From the NCBI RefSeq assembly GCF_030271215.1, contig NZ_JASNGB010000121.1, positions 1 through 6,358 on the forward strand: a stretch of 6,358 nt of DNA, in the 5' to 3' direction. The notes beneath the pieces were generated by a model that did no database searches, had not been told where the DNA came from, and was given only the letters and a program-made list of their open reading frames with translations. The position numbers and the translations under genes are program-made. Positions 1-5,422 of this stretch are shown here, piece by piece; the stretch's first letter is position 1; the number at the start of each line of letters is the position of its first letter. This DNA comes from Deinococcus rhizophilus (GTDB lineage Bacteria > Deinococcota > Deinococci > Deinococcales > Deinococcaceae).

Positions 1-154
1 GCCGCCGCCCACTGGCCGGGCAGCTGACCCCCTGCGCCCGCGCCGCGTTCAGTCCCGCCACCACCTGCGCCTCGGCGGGCGACTGCGCCGCGGCCGGAAA
101 GGAGACCAGCGCCGCGAGCAGCCCTGCCGCCAACATGAGTTTGGCATGAAGCAT
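1..154 (-). CDS. Secreted protein, probable CAP/SCP-like domain, N-terminal part only
   Basis: Only the first 51 codons are in the window; the rest lies beyond the left edge. The ATG at 154 gives a classic Sec signal peptide: MLHAK n-region, a hydrophobic core at residues 6-19 (LMLAAGLLAALVSF), then PAAA with a likely signal peptidase I site after Ala23. The mature start continues with VVAGLNAARAQGVSC. A 'LNAARAQG..C' segment right after the signal peptide is typical of bacterial CAP (cysteine-rich secretory/antigen 5/PR-1) domain proteins, where it is the first helix of the fold. That family call is from memory of the motif and rests on few residues. Residue 7 (position 136) is a second in-frame ATG, but starting there would drop the only positive charge of the n-region. 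No Shine-Dalgarno is visible; a TATGCT box ends 9 nt before the ATG, so the message may be leaderless. It faces the same way as the CHR genes but is separated from them by 166 bp. Confidence 0.6.
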   Translation of the reverse strand, partial: MLHAKLMLAAGLLAALVSFPAAAQSPAEAQVVAGLNAARAQGVSCPASGRR

Positions 155-320
155 GATGGGCGCAGCATAAGGACCGGGTGCGGGTCACGAAGTGAAGCGG
201 CGGGCAGACGGGAAGGGGGTGGGGATGGTAGAGCGGCGTTCGGCAGCGACCCCTCATCGCGGTATTCCGTGACGCCCTGGGGAGGAAAGCGGCCCCCTGC
301 AAGTTGTCCGGCCACCGCTG
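155..320. other. Intergenic region between CHR operon end and secreted-protein gene
   Basis: These 166 bp are noncoding by context. They hold the candidate promoter described at 164-169. Just after the CHR stop codon on the minus strand there are short arms AGCGG/CCGCT (about 319-315 and 293-289) followed by TTT, which might be a weak terminator. The stem is too short and the loop too long to call it. I see no RNA gene or repeat here. Confidence 0.4.
164..169 (-). promoter_or_regulatory. Candidate leaderless -10 box for the secreted protein
   Basis: Minus-strand TATGCT (positions 169 to 164) ends 9 nt before the ATG at 154, and no Shine-Dalgarno lies between. A weak -35-like TTCGTG lies at 191-186 with a 16-nt spacer. 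The -10 matches TANNNT well; the -35 match is poor, so this is tentative. Confidence 0.35.
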
Positions 321-836
321 TCACAACCCCAGCAGCGCCCCCACCGCCGCCGCCCCCAGCACCACCACCGCGCTGTTCACCCGCGTGCGCCACAGCAGCA
401 GGAACGCGGCGGCGGCCACTCCCGCCCCTGCCCACGAGGTCACGCTCGTCTGCCCCAGCACCAGCGCCCCCGCCAGCACCACCCCGCCGCCAAAGGGCAG
501 GAGCGCTTGCCGGAAGGCGATCACCCACGGGTTCGCCCGGTGGCGCTCCCACGCCAGCGCCGCGACCGCTCCTACAAAGGCCGTCGGCCCGTAGAAGCCC
601 AGCGTGGCGACGAGCGCCCCGGCGAGGCCAGCGGCGGCATACCCGTAGTGCGTGACCGCGAGCATGTTCGGCCCCGGCATCAGCTGCCCCAGCGCAAACC
701 CGTTCGCCAGTGTGCCCGCGTCGATCCAGCCCCGCTCGCCCACCAGGACGCGCTCGATCTCCGCGACGTTGGTGCCCCCGAAGCTGATCAGGCCCAGCCG
801 CACGTAGGCCAGGAACATCGCCCACAGCTCGGTCAC
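321..836 (-). CDS. Short-chain CHR (chromate transporter family) membrane protein, second of pair
   Basis: This 171-aa protein is one CHR domain, half the length of a classic ~400-aa ChrA. Family marks are '[11 protein letters not shown]' at residues 13-23 (the conserved F-G-G motif near the N-terminus), the R-x-W-I-D region at about 34-39, and '[11 protein letters not shown]' at about 49-59 (the conserved PGP motif). Several alanine/glycine/valine-rich membrane segments follow. The start is GTG at 836: it overlaps the stop of the upstream CHR gene (GTGA, 833-836) and is preceded at a 5-nt gap by GGAGG, so translation is coupled. Short CHR proteins occur as adjacent pairs whose halves insert with opposite topology and together make one transporter, as in Bacillus subtilis ywrA/ywrB. 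Chromate efflux is the known role of some members. Sulfate or another oxyanion is equally possible here, and nothing nearby (no chrB, no reductase) points to chromate. Confidence 0.85.
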   Translation of the reverse strand: MTELWAMFLAYVRLGLISFGGTNVAEIERVLVGERGWIDAGTLANGFALGQLMPGPNMLAVTHYGYAAAGLAGALVATLGFYGPTAFVGAVAALAWERHRANPWVIAFRQALLPFGGGVVLAGALVLGQTSVTSWAGAGVAAAAFLLLWRTRVNSAVVVLGAAAVGALLGL

Positions 837-1399
837 CCCTGCCTCCGGGGACGGTGGATCAGCAGGCCCACGCCCACCATCGCCAGCAGCACGGGCAGCA
901 GGTCCAGCCGCAGCACGCCCAGCACGAGGAAGGTCAGCACGACCACCGCCGGGCCGCCCCTGACCCCCCAGCCCACCCGCACGACCGGCAACGCGGCGGT
1001 CAGCAGCACGCCCAGCGCCGCGCAGGCCGCGCCCCGCAGCGCACTTTGCAGGGTGGGGGAGAGGTCCCCGGCCCCGCCCAGGGTCAGGGCACTCACCCCC
1101 AGCATGACCAGCAGCCCCGGCGTCAGCACGCCCACCACGCTGGTCAGCGCTCCCAGCCGGCCCGAGAGCCGCGCCCCCACCATCGCCGCGAGGTTGACCG
1201 CGTTCGGTCCCGGCGTGAGCTGCGCGAGGGTGTACGTCTCGGCATAGGTCTCGTCATTCATCCAGCCGCGCTGGGCCAGCGCCCGCCGGGTGTGGGCGGG
1301 CAGCCCCCCGCCGATGCCCGCCAGCGCCACGCCCACGAACATCCCGGCCAGCCGGGCAGGGGTGGGGGGAAGCGGTGGAGCGGGGTGGGGCGAGGTCAT
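833..1399 (-). CDS. Short-chain CHR (chromate transporter family) membrane protein, first of pair
   Basis: This 188-aa protein has a single CHR domain. After a proline-rich N-terminal stretch (residues 2-14) the domain opens with '[18 protein letters not shown]', continues with '[10 protein letters not shown]', and carries the family motif '[18 protein letters not shown]' at about 58-75. Four or five hydrophobic segments follow, the last near 161-181, and a basic end (HRPRRQG). The usual aromatic-Gly-Gly motif (SFGG) is altered to IGGG, unlike the partner gene, which keeps SFGG. The start is ATG 1399, with a TAGCCT box 7 nt upstream and no Shine-Dalgarno, so it is probably translated from a leaderless message. 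It is the first gene of a two-gene operon and overlaps the next by 4 bp. The pair is expected to act as an anion transporter in the inner membrane; the substrate is unknown. Confidence 0.83.
   Translation of the reverse strand: MTSPHPAPPLPPTPARLAGMFVGVALAGIGGGLPAHTRRALAQRGWMNDETYAETYTLAQLTPGPNAVNLAAMVGARLSGRLGALTSVVGVLTPGLLVMLGVSALTLGGAGDLSPTLQSALRGAACAALGVLLTAALPVVRVGWGVRGGPAVVVLTFLVLGVLRLDLLPVLLAMVGVGLLIHRPRRQG
842..846 (-). promoter_or_regulatory. Ribosome binding site deciding the GTG start of the second CHR gene
   Basis: Minus-strand GGAGG (846 to 842) lies inside the end of the upstream CHR gene, 5 nt before GTG 836. It supports the GTG over the in-frame ATG at 818, which would cut off the first hydrophobic residues. 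Confidence 0.65.
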
Positions 1400-1406
1400 G
1401 TCCGGC

Positions 1407-1412
1407 AGGCTA
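1407..1412 (-). promoter_or_regulatory. Leaderless-type -10 box for the CHR operon
   Basis: Minus-strand TAGCCT (1412 to 1407) lies 7 nt before ATG 1399. The following bases (TAGCCTGCC as a whole) are identical to the -10 region of the divergent Nudix gene. No good -35 is seen at the expected distance. The spacing fits the TANNNT plus about 7 nt layout of leaderless genes in Deinococcus. Confidence 0.5.
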
Positions 1413-1469
1413 CGCCCGCGCCCGGCGGCCCAGCGCGTGACTGCGGCAGGAACAGTCCGGCCCAGGCGC

Positions 1470-1475
1470 TAGCCT
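1470..1475 (+). promoter_or_regulatory. Leaderless-type -10 box for the Nudix gene
   Basis: TAGCCT lies 9 nt before GTG 1485, with no Shine-Dalgarno in between. With its flank it repeats the 9 nt TAGCCTGCC found at the divergent CHR promoter. The -35 is not recognisable. Confidence 0.5.
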
Positions 1476-1484
1476 GCCCCCACC

Positions 1485-1985
1485 GTGACCGACCCTGCCC
1501 CCTCCAACCCGGCCCCGCCCGACTACATCACCTCCCTGCGCTCGCTGATCGGCACCCGGCCCGTCAACCTGATGGGTGCCGTTGGACTTGTGCTCAACGG
1601 GCGGGGCGACCTGCTGCTCCAGCGCCTCGCCGGGCGGGACGTGTGGGGGGTGCCGGGCGGCCTGTGCGAACTTGGGGAACCGCCGCTGGAAGCCATGCGC
1701 CGCGAGGTCCGCGAGGAAACCGGGCTGGAGGTGCGCGGGGCCAGATTGCTCGACCTCCTGACGACCGGACACCGCCAGCTCCCCAACGGCGACGAGGCGT
1801 ACTTCTACACGGCGGTGTACCACGTCACCGACTGGCACGGCACGCCCGTTCCCGACGGCGTGGAGGGGGTGGAAGTGGCCTTTTTCGGCCCGGACGACCT
1901 GCCGTCCCTGCGCGGGCAGCCCGGCGCGTGGGCCGCCGAGTGGTTACGGGCGCGTGGACCGCGGGCGACCTCCCCCCGGCCCTGA
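1485..1985 (+). CDS. Nudix hydrolase
   Basis: This 166-aa protein carries a complete Nudix box matching GX5EX7REUXEEXGU: Gly59, Glu65, Arg73-Glu74, Glu77-Glu78, Gly80 and Leu81. The glutamates bind the metal that drives hydrolysis of a nucleoside diphosphate linked to another group. The box is preceded by the usual beta strands 'GAVGLVLNGRGDLLLQR' and 'WGVPGG' (54-59). The N-terminal 'DYITSLRSLIGTRPVNLMG' (13-31) resembles a common subgroup of small cytoplasmic Nudix enzymes, so the GTG at 1485 is preferred to the internal ATG at 1572, which would remove it. The substrate cannot be read from the sequence; nucleotide-pool cleaning or nucleotide-sugar/cofactor turnover are the usual roles. Deinococcus genomes are known for carrying many Nudix genes. 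The last residues (after about 158, RGPRATSPRP) look like an unstructured extension and overlap the convergent SAM-fold gene by 42 bp. Confidence 0.92.
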   Translation: MTDPAPSNPAPPDYITSLRSLIGTRPVNLMGAVGLVLNGRGDLLLQRLAGRDVWGVPGGLCELGEPPLEAMRREVREETGLEVRGARLLDLLTTGHRQLPNGDEAYFYTAVYHVTDWHGTPVPDGVEGVEVAFFGPDDLPSLRGQPGAWAAEWLRARGPRATSPRP

Positions 1986-2678
1986 GCGGCCCTGCCCCGG
2001 ACCGGGCGCGTGGGCCAGCCAGATCGTGTGGTGGGCCCCCTTGCCGGGGCGGGCACGGGCGGTCCGCACGTCCACCCGGAATCCGGCGCGGTTCAGGCGG
2101 GAGGTAAAGCGGCTGTCCCCGCTCGCCGACCACACCGCCAGGACCCCGCCGGGCTTGAGCGCGAGGCGGGCGGCGCTGAGCCCGGCGGGCGAGTACAGCC
2201 AGTTGTTGCCGTGGTGGGTGAACCCCTCGGGGCCGTTGTCCACGTCCAGCAGCACGGCGTCGTAGGTGCTGTGGCCTCCGCGCAGCAGCTCGGCCACGTC
2301 GCCCACGTGGACGCGGGTGCGGGGGTCGTCCAGCGGCCTCCCCGCGCAGTCGCCCAGCGGCCCCTGGTTCCACTCCACGACCTCCGGCACGAGTTCGGCC
2401 ACCGTGACGGTGCCCCCCGGCCCCACCCCCCGCAGCGCCGCCGCCAGCGTGAAGCCCATGCCCAGGCCGCCCACCAGTACCTGCGGCCTGGCCTGGCCCC
2501 CGATCGCCGCGCACGCCAGGTCCGCCAGCGCGTCCTCCGAGGCGTGCATCCGGCTGTTCATCAGCTCGCTGGTCTGGGTGCTGAGGTGGATGGAAAACTC
2601 GTCCCCCCGCCGCGAGAGCCGCATCTCGCCGTCGGTTCCGGGGATGACGGCGCGGCCCAGCAGCTCCCAGGGCTTCAC
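1944..2678 (-). CDS. Spermidine synthase-like SAM-dependent methyltransferase-fold protein
   Basis: This 244-aa protein has a Rossmann-type SAM-binding core. The glycine motif 'VLVGGLGMGFTLAAAL' (67-82) is motif I, 'VTVAELVPEVVEWN' (91-104) gives acidic Glu95 for the ribose, 'VHVGDVAELL' follows at 123-132, and 'YDAVLLDVDNGPEG' (139-152) is the motif-IV-like strand. The conserved 'ELMNSRMHASEDALADLAC' (38-56) and 'LKPGGVLAVWS' (174-184) match a widespread bacterial family annotated as spermidine synthase or putative methyltransferase. Whether it makes polyamines is unproven, because that family lacks an established reaction. Other members begin with a (M)xPWELL-type sequence, so GTG 2678 (VKPWELLG) is the likely start; no ATG is available without long extension into the intergenic region. 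There is no Shine-Dalgarno, but the GTG overlaps the stop of a 14-codon mini-ORF. Residues from about 223 on are a Gly/Pro/Arg-rich tail beyond the usual end of the fold, reaching into the Nudix gene. Confidence 0.82.
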   Translation of the reverse strand: MKPWELLGRAVIPGTDGEMRLSRRGDEFSIHLSTQTSELMNSRMHASEDALADLACAAIGGQARPQVLVGGLGMGFTLAAALRGVGPGGTVTVAELVPEVVEWNQGPLGDCAGRPLDDPRTRVHVGDVAELLRGGHSTYDAVLLDVDNGPEGFTHHGNNWLYSPAGLSAARLALKPGGVLAVWSASGDSRFTSRLNRAGFRVDVRTARARPGKGAHHTIWLAHAPGPGQGRSGPGGGRPRSTRP

Positions 2679-2719
2679 GCGGGGGCCTGGGCGGGGGAGG
2701 GGATGGGGGAAGAACGCAT
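2675..2719 (-). CDS. Candidate 14-codon leader ORF coupled to the SAM-fold gene
   Basis: Starting at the minus-strand ATG 2719 the reading is MRSSPIPSPAQAPA followed by TGA. The stop overlaps the GTG start of the downstream gene as GTGA (2678-2675). The ATG sits 7 nt after TACAGT, the spacing of a leaderless start. Ribosomes loading here would end exactly at the GTG, which lacks its own ribosome binding site, so termination-reinitiation is a plausible way for the main gene to be translated. The peptide is serine/proline/alanine-rich with no recognisable motif and probably has no function of its own. The alternatives are a chance ORF in GC-rich DNA, or a +1/-1 shift in what was once a longer N-terminus. 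Confidence 0.4.
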   Translation of the reverse strand: MRSSPIPSPAQAPA

Positions 2720-2726
2720 GGGGCCG

Positions 2727-2732
2727 ACTGTA
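2727..2732 (-). promoter_or_regulatory. Leaderless-type -10 box upstream of the mini-ORF and SAM-fold gene
   Basis: Minus-strand TACAGT (2732 to 2727) matches TANNNT and ends 7 nt before ATG 2719, 48 nt before the main GTG start. No convincing -35 is seen 16-18 nt upstream. Confidence 0.45.
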
Positions 2733-2740
2733 GCGGAGGT

Positions 2741-2784
2741 GGTACGCGTTTTGCCGCATTCTCGCGGGCCTGCCAGCGCGTACC
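2741..2784. promoter_or_regulatory. Spaced inverted repeat GGTACGCG-N28-CGCGTACC, possible operator
   Basis: GGTACGCG at 2741-2748 and CGCGTACC at 2777-2784 are perfect 8-bp inverted copies 28 nt apart in the region between the divergent SAM-fold and ABC genes. The right arm overlaps the ABC -10 box; the left arm is 9 nt from the minus-strand TACAGT. A dimeric regulator or a pair of sites is conceivable. Chance is not excluded in DNA this rich in CG. Confidence 0.3.
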
Positions 2785-2786
2785 CT
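2781..2786 (+). promoter_or_regulatory. -10 box and ribosome binding site for the ABC exporter operon
   Basis: TACCCT (TANNNT) ends 9 nt before ATG 2796, so the transcript would have almost no leader. A TGAGG lies at 2786-2790 with a 5-nt gap to the ATG and would serve as Shine-Dalgarno if transcription starts further upstream. A weak TTCTCG lies at 2759-2764, 16 nt before the -10. The box overlaps the right arm of the GGTACGCG/CGCGTACC inverted repeat, so a regulator bound there could block the promoter. Confidence 0.45.
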
Positions 2787-2795
2787 GAGGCACCT

Positions 2796-3809
2796 ATGAC
2801 CACACCCACCCCGGACGCCGCCGTGCACGTCCGTGACCTGCGCAAGAGCTACACCGTCCACGAGAAGGAACCGGGCTTTCTGGGCAGCCTGCGCTCGTTC
2901 GTGCGCCGCCAGTCCCGCGAGGTGGAGGCGGTGCGCGGCGTGTCCTTCGACCTCGCGCCGGGCGAGGTGGTGGGCTTCCTGGGGCCGAACGGGGCGGGCA
3001 AGACGACCACCCTCAAGATGCTGTCGGGCCTGCTGCACCCCAGCGGGGGAGAGCTGCGCGTGGCCGGATTCGAGCCCAGACGCCGTGAGGCCGATTTTCT
3101 GCGCCGCATCACGCTGGTGATGGGGCAAAAGCAGCAGCTGATCTGGGACCTGCCCGCGCTGGATTCCTTTCTGGTCAATCAGGCGATCTACGAGATTCCC
3201 GACCCGCAGTACCGCGCCACCATGCACGAATTCACCGAGGTGCTGGGATTAGAGGGCATCCTCAAGAAGCAGGTCCGCAAGCTCTCGCTGGGCGAGCGGA
3301 TGAAGTGCGAACTCGCCGCCGCGCTGCTGCACCGGCCCCGCGTGCTGTTTCTGGACGAGCCCACCATCGGCCTCGACGTGAATATGCAGGAGGCGGTGCG
3401 GGCCTTTATTCGCGACTACAACGAACGCTACGGGGCCACCGTCATCCTGACGAGCCACTACATGGCCGACGTGACGGCGCTGGCGCGGCGCATCCTGGTG
3501 ATCGACCAGGGCCAGCTCGTCTTCGACGGCGACCTCGCCCGGCTGGTGGAGCGGGGGGGCGGGGGCAAGACGGTGCGGTTGCAACTGCGCCGCCCGGTGA
3601 CCGCCGAGGCGCTGGCAGGCTACGGCTCGGACGTGAAGGTGGACGGCCTCAGCGCCGAACTCACCGTCCCCCGCGCCGAGGTCAGCCCCCGCGCGGCCCG
3701 GTTGCTGGCCGACCTCGACGTGGCCGACCTGACCGTGGAGGACCCGCCCATCGAAGCGGTGATGGCCGAGCTGTTCGGACGCAAGGACAGGGAAGTGGTC
3801 CGTGGGTAG
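2796..3809 (+). CDS. ABC-2 type exporter, ATP-binding protein
   Basis: This 337-aa cytoplasmic ATPase energises the two permeases encoded next to it. It has the full motif set: Walker A GPNGAGKTT at 63-71, Q-loop at Gln111 ('VMGQKQQLIWDLP'), ABC signature LSLGE at 163-167 (canonical LSGGQ, changed as usual in this subfamily), Walker B VLFLDEP at 183-189 with catalytic Glu188, D-loop GLD at 192-194, and H-loop His221 in 'TSHYMADV'. The 'LVMGQKQQLIWDLPALDSF' segment and the ~90-residue C-terminal extension after the nucleotide-binding core are typical of the COG4586 type, which is always paired with DUF990-type permeases. The inserted loop at residues 22-44 before the core strand 'VEAVRGVSFDL' is also usual there. 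The ATG at 2796 has both a close -10 and a Shine-Dalgarno. The next gene begins 24 bp after the stop. The transported substrate is unknown; related systems are loosely called multidrug or daunorubicin-type exporters. Confidence 0.93.
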   Translation: MTTPTPDAAVHVRDLRKSYTVHEKEPGFLGSLRSFVRRQSREVEAVRGVSFDLAPGEVVGFLGPNGAGKTTTLKMLSGLLHPSGGELRVAGFEPRRREADFLRRITLVMGQKQQLIWDLPALDSFLVNQAIYEIPDPQYRATMHEFTEVLGLEGILKKQVRKLSLGERMKCELAAALLHRPRVLFLDEPTIGLDVNMQEAVRAFIRDYNERYGATVILTSHYMADVTALARRILVIDQGQLVFDGDLARLVERGGGGKTVRLQLRRPVTAEALAGYGSDVKVDGLSAELTVPRAEVSPRAARLLADLDVADLTVEDPPIEAVMAELFGRKDREVVRG

Positions 3810-3821
3810 TCCCCGCAGCGC

Positions 3822-3827
3822 GGGAGG
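3822..3827 (+). promoter_or_regulatory. Ribosome binding site of the first permease gene
   Basis: GGGAGG lies 6 nt before ATG 3834 in the 24-bp gap after the ATPase stop. It fixes the start of the first permease and argues for independent ribosome loading within the operon. Confidence 0.65.
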
Positions 3828-3833
3828 CCGCCC

Positions 3834-4637
3834 ATGACCGCCCTCTGGCGCAAGGTCCGCGTGCTGTTCTCCACCCGCTTCGCCGAGATGGTGGAATACC
3901 GCGCCGAGGTGGTCATCTGGATGCTGTCGGGCACCCTGTCGCTGGTGATGATGCTGGTGTGGATGGGGCAGGCGGCGTCGGCCCCGGACGGCCGGATCAA
4001 CGGGTACACGCCCGCCGAGTTCGCCTCCTACTTCCTGGGCGTGTGGGTGACGGGGCAACTGCTGGTGGTGTGGGTGGCGTGGGAACTCGACATGGAGGTG
4101 CGGCAGGGCACGCTCTCGCCCAAGCTGCTGCGCCCGCTGGACCCCATGTGGGAGCACTACGCCGCGCACGTGGCCGAGCGGGTGGTGCGCCTGCCCGCGA
4201 TGCTGGGGCTGGTGGCCCTCTTCGCGTGGCTGGCGGGGGCGAGTTTCAGCACCGACCCGCTGAACTACCTCGCCGCCTTCGGACTGGCGATGCTGGGCTT
4301 CAGCGCCCGCTTCCTGTGGGAATACTGCCTGGGCCTGCTGGCCTTCTGGACCGAATCCAGCTCCAGCTTCGGGGAGGTGGTCTGGCTGGTCTACGCCGCG
4401 CTGGGCGGGATGTTCGCGCCGCTGGCCTTCTACCCGCAGTGGGTGCAGAACATCGCCGTCTGGACGCCTTTCCCCTACATGCTGGGCCTCCCCGCGCAGC
4501 TTCTCGCGGGCAAGGCGTCGCTGGCCGACGCCGGGCGCGGGGCGCTGGTGCTGGGGGCGTGGCTGATCGTGTTCTGGTTCGTGCGGCTGGCCGTGTGGCG
4601 GCTGGGGTTGCGCAAATACGGGGCGGTGGGGGCATGA
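3834..4637 (+). CDS. ABC-2 type exporter permease 1 (DUF990/ABC2_membrane_6-like)
   Basis: This 267-aa integral membrane protein has about six predicted membrane segments, near residues 26-46, 64-84, 119-137, 144-170, 181-200 and 235-255. The N-terminal amphipathic stretch 'RFAEMVEYRAEVV' and the loop 'RQGTLSPKLLRPLDPMWEHY' (90-109) between segments 2 and 3 match the permease family found with COG4586 ATPases (COG4587, Pfam ABC2_membrane_6). It shares the tetrapeptide EYRA at residues 21-24 and a G-T/S...LL-R/K-PLD motif with the following gene, so the two permeases are paralogues and probably form a heterodimeric channel. The length is ordinary for the family. The gene ends with ATGA, overlapping the next start by 4 bp, so the two subunits are made at a coupled ratio. 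Confidence 0.9.
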   Translation: MTALWRKVRVLFSTRFAEMVEYRAEVVIWMLSGTLSLVMMLVWMGQAASAPDGRINGYTPAEFASYFLGVWVTGQLLVVWVAWELDMEVRQGTLSPKLLRPLDPMWEHYAAHVAERVVRLPAMLGLVALFAWLAGASFSTDPLNYLAAFGLAMLGFSARFLWEYCLGLLAFWTESSSSFGEVVWLVYAALGGMFAPLAFYPQWVQNIAVWTPFPYMLGLPAQLLAGKASLADAGRGALVLGAWLIVFWFVRLAVWRLGLRKYGAVGA

Positions 4638-5422
4638 CCCGCTACCTGCGCCTGATGCGCCTCTTTACCGGGGCCACCCTCTCCGCGCAACTGGAGTACC
4701 GGGCCAACTTCCTGGGGGCCATCCTTGCCAGCCTGGGGGAGGTTGGGGTGGCGCTGCTGGGCATCGGGGTGCTGTTCGGGCAGCCGGGCACCGAGACGGT
4801 GGGCGGGTGGACCTTTCGGGAGGCGCTGCTGGTGACGGGCTTTTTCATGCTCACCGAGGGCGTCATCAGCGTCTTTATCCAGCCCAACATGAGCAAGATC
4901 GCCGAAGCAGTCCGCACCGGCAGCATGGATTTCACGCTGCTCAAGCCGCTGGACGCGCAGTTCGGGGTGAGCACCCGGCACCTCAACGTGCTGCGGGTGG
5001 GGGACCTCTTGATCGGGCTCGGGCTGATCGCCTACGCCGCCTCGGGGCTGACCGTGACGGGGGGCGGCCTCGCGGGGGCGGCGGTGCTGTACCTCTCGGC
5101 AGTGGTGATCGTGTACTGCATCTGGCTGGCGCTCTCCACGACGGCGTTCTGGTTCGTCAAAACGCAGAACGCGAGCGAGCTGTTTAATGGCGTGTTCGGA
5201 GCGGCCCGCTTCCCGGTCACGGCCTTTCCGGTGCCCGTGCGGGCGCTGCTGACCTTCGTGGTGCCCGTCGCCTTGATCACCACGGTGCCCGCGCAGGCGC
5301 TGACCGGAACGCTGACGCCCGCGCTGGCGCTGGCCTCGCCGCTGGTGGCCGGGGCCGCCTTCGTGCTGACGCGGCTGTTCTGGCTCAGGGCCGTGGCGAG
5401 CTACACGAGCGCGAGCAGTTGA
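4634..5422 (+). CDS. ABC-2 type exporter permease 2 (COG3694-like)
   Basis: This 262-aa membrane protein is the second half-channel of the exporter. EYRA occurs at residues 21-24, at the same place as in permease 1. The family loop 'RTGSMDFTLLKPLDAQF' (94-110) corresponds to 'RQGTLSPKLLRPLDPMW' in the partner. Hydrophobic segments lie near 25-48, 63-82, 123-142, 146-171, 198-218 and 228-250. The start ATG 4634 lies within the stop of the preceding gene (ATGA, 4634-4637); only a G-rich, weak Shine-Dalgarno precedes it, so translation probably depends on coupling. The C-terminus after residue 250 is short and polar. No function beyond export is visible; the substrate is unknown. Confidence 0.9.
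   Translation: MTRYLRLMRLFTGATLSAQLEYRANFLGAILASLGEVGVALLGIGVLFGQPGTETVGGWTFREALLVTGFFMLTEGVISVFIQPNMSKIAEAVRTGSMDFTLLKPLDAQFGVSTRHLNVLRVGDLLIGLGLIAYAASGLTVTGGGLAGAAVLYLSAVVIVYCIWLALSTTAFWFVKTQNASELFNGVFGAARFPVTAFPVPVRALLTFVVPVALITTVPAQALTGTLTPALALASPLVAGAAFVLTRLFWLRAVASYTSASS

Noticed and set aside
49..825. Long minus-strand open frame of 258 aa across the CHR gene region
   Set aside because: It reads the CHR gene in another frame, giving Gly/Arg/Pro-rich low-complexity sequence with no hydrophobic pattern; the CHR frame carries clear motifs.
854..2107. Plus-strand open frame of 417 aa antisense to the first CHR gene and across the Nudix gene
   Set aside because: Composition is His/Gln/Arg/Pro-rich and typical of stop-poor shadow frames in GC-rich DNA; it covers two well-supported genes in other frames.
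2010..2795. Extension of the ABC ATPase frame 786 bp upstream of ATG 2796
   Set aside because: The extension is antisense to the SAM-fold gene and has shadow-like composition; ATG 2796 has a -10 box and Shine-Dalgarno and begins a normal-length ATPase.
2679..3227. Upstream extension of the SAM-fold frame to an ATG at 3227, or to ATG 2759
   Set aside because: The part beyond 2796 is antisense to the ATPase. ATG 2759 would add 27 residues with no family support, while GTG 2678 gives the expected PWELL start.
3249..4169. Minus-strand 306-aa frame rich in histidine, resembling a metal-binding protein
   Set aside because: The His/Gln runs come from reading the codon-biased ATPase and permease genes backwards; no start signal and no domain.
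3305..4633. Upstream part of the permease 2 frame, which would give a 705-aa protein
   Set aside because: It overlaps the ATPase and permease 1 in a shadow frame; the ATGA junction at 4634 gives a normal family-length permease.
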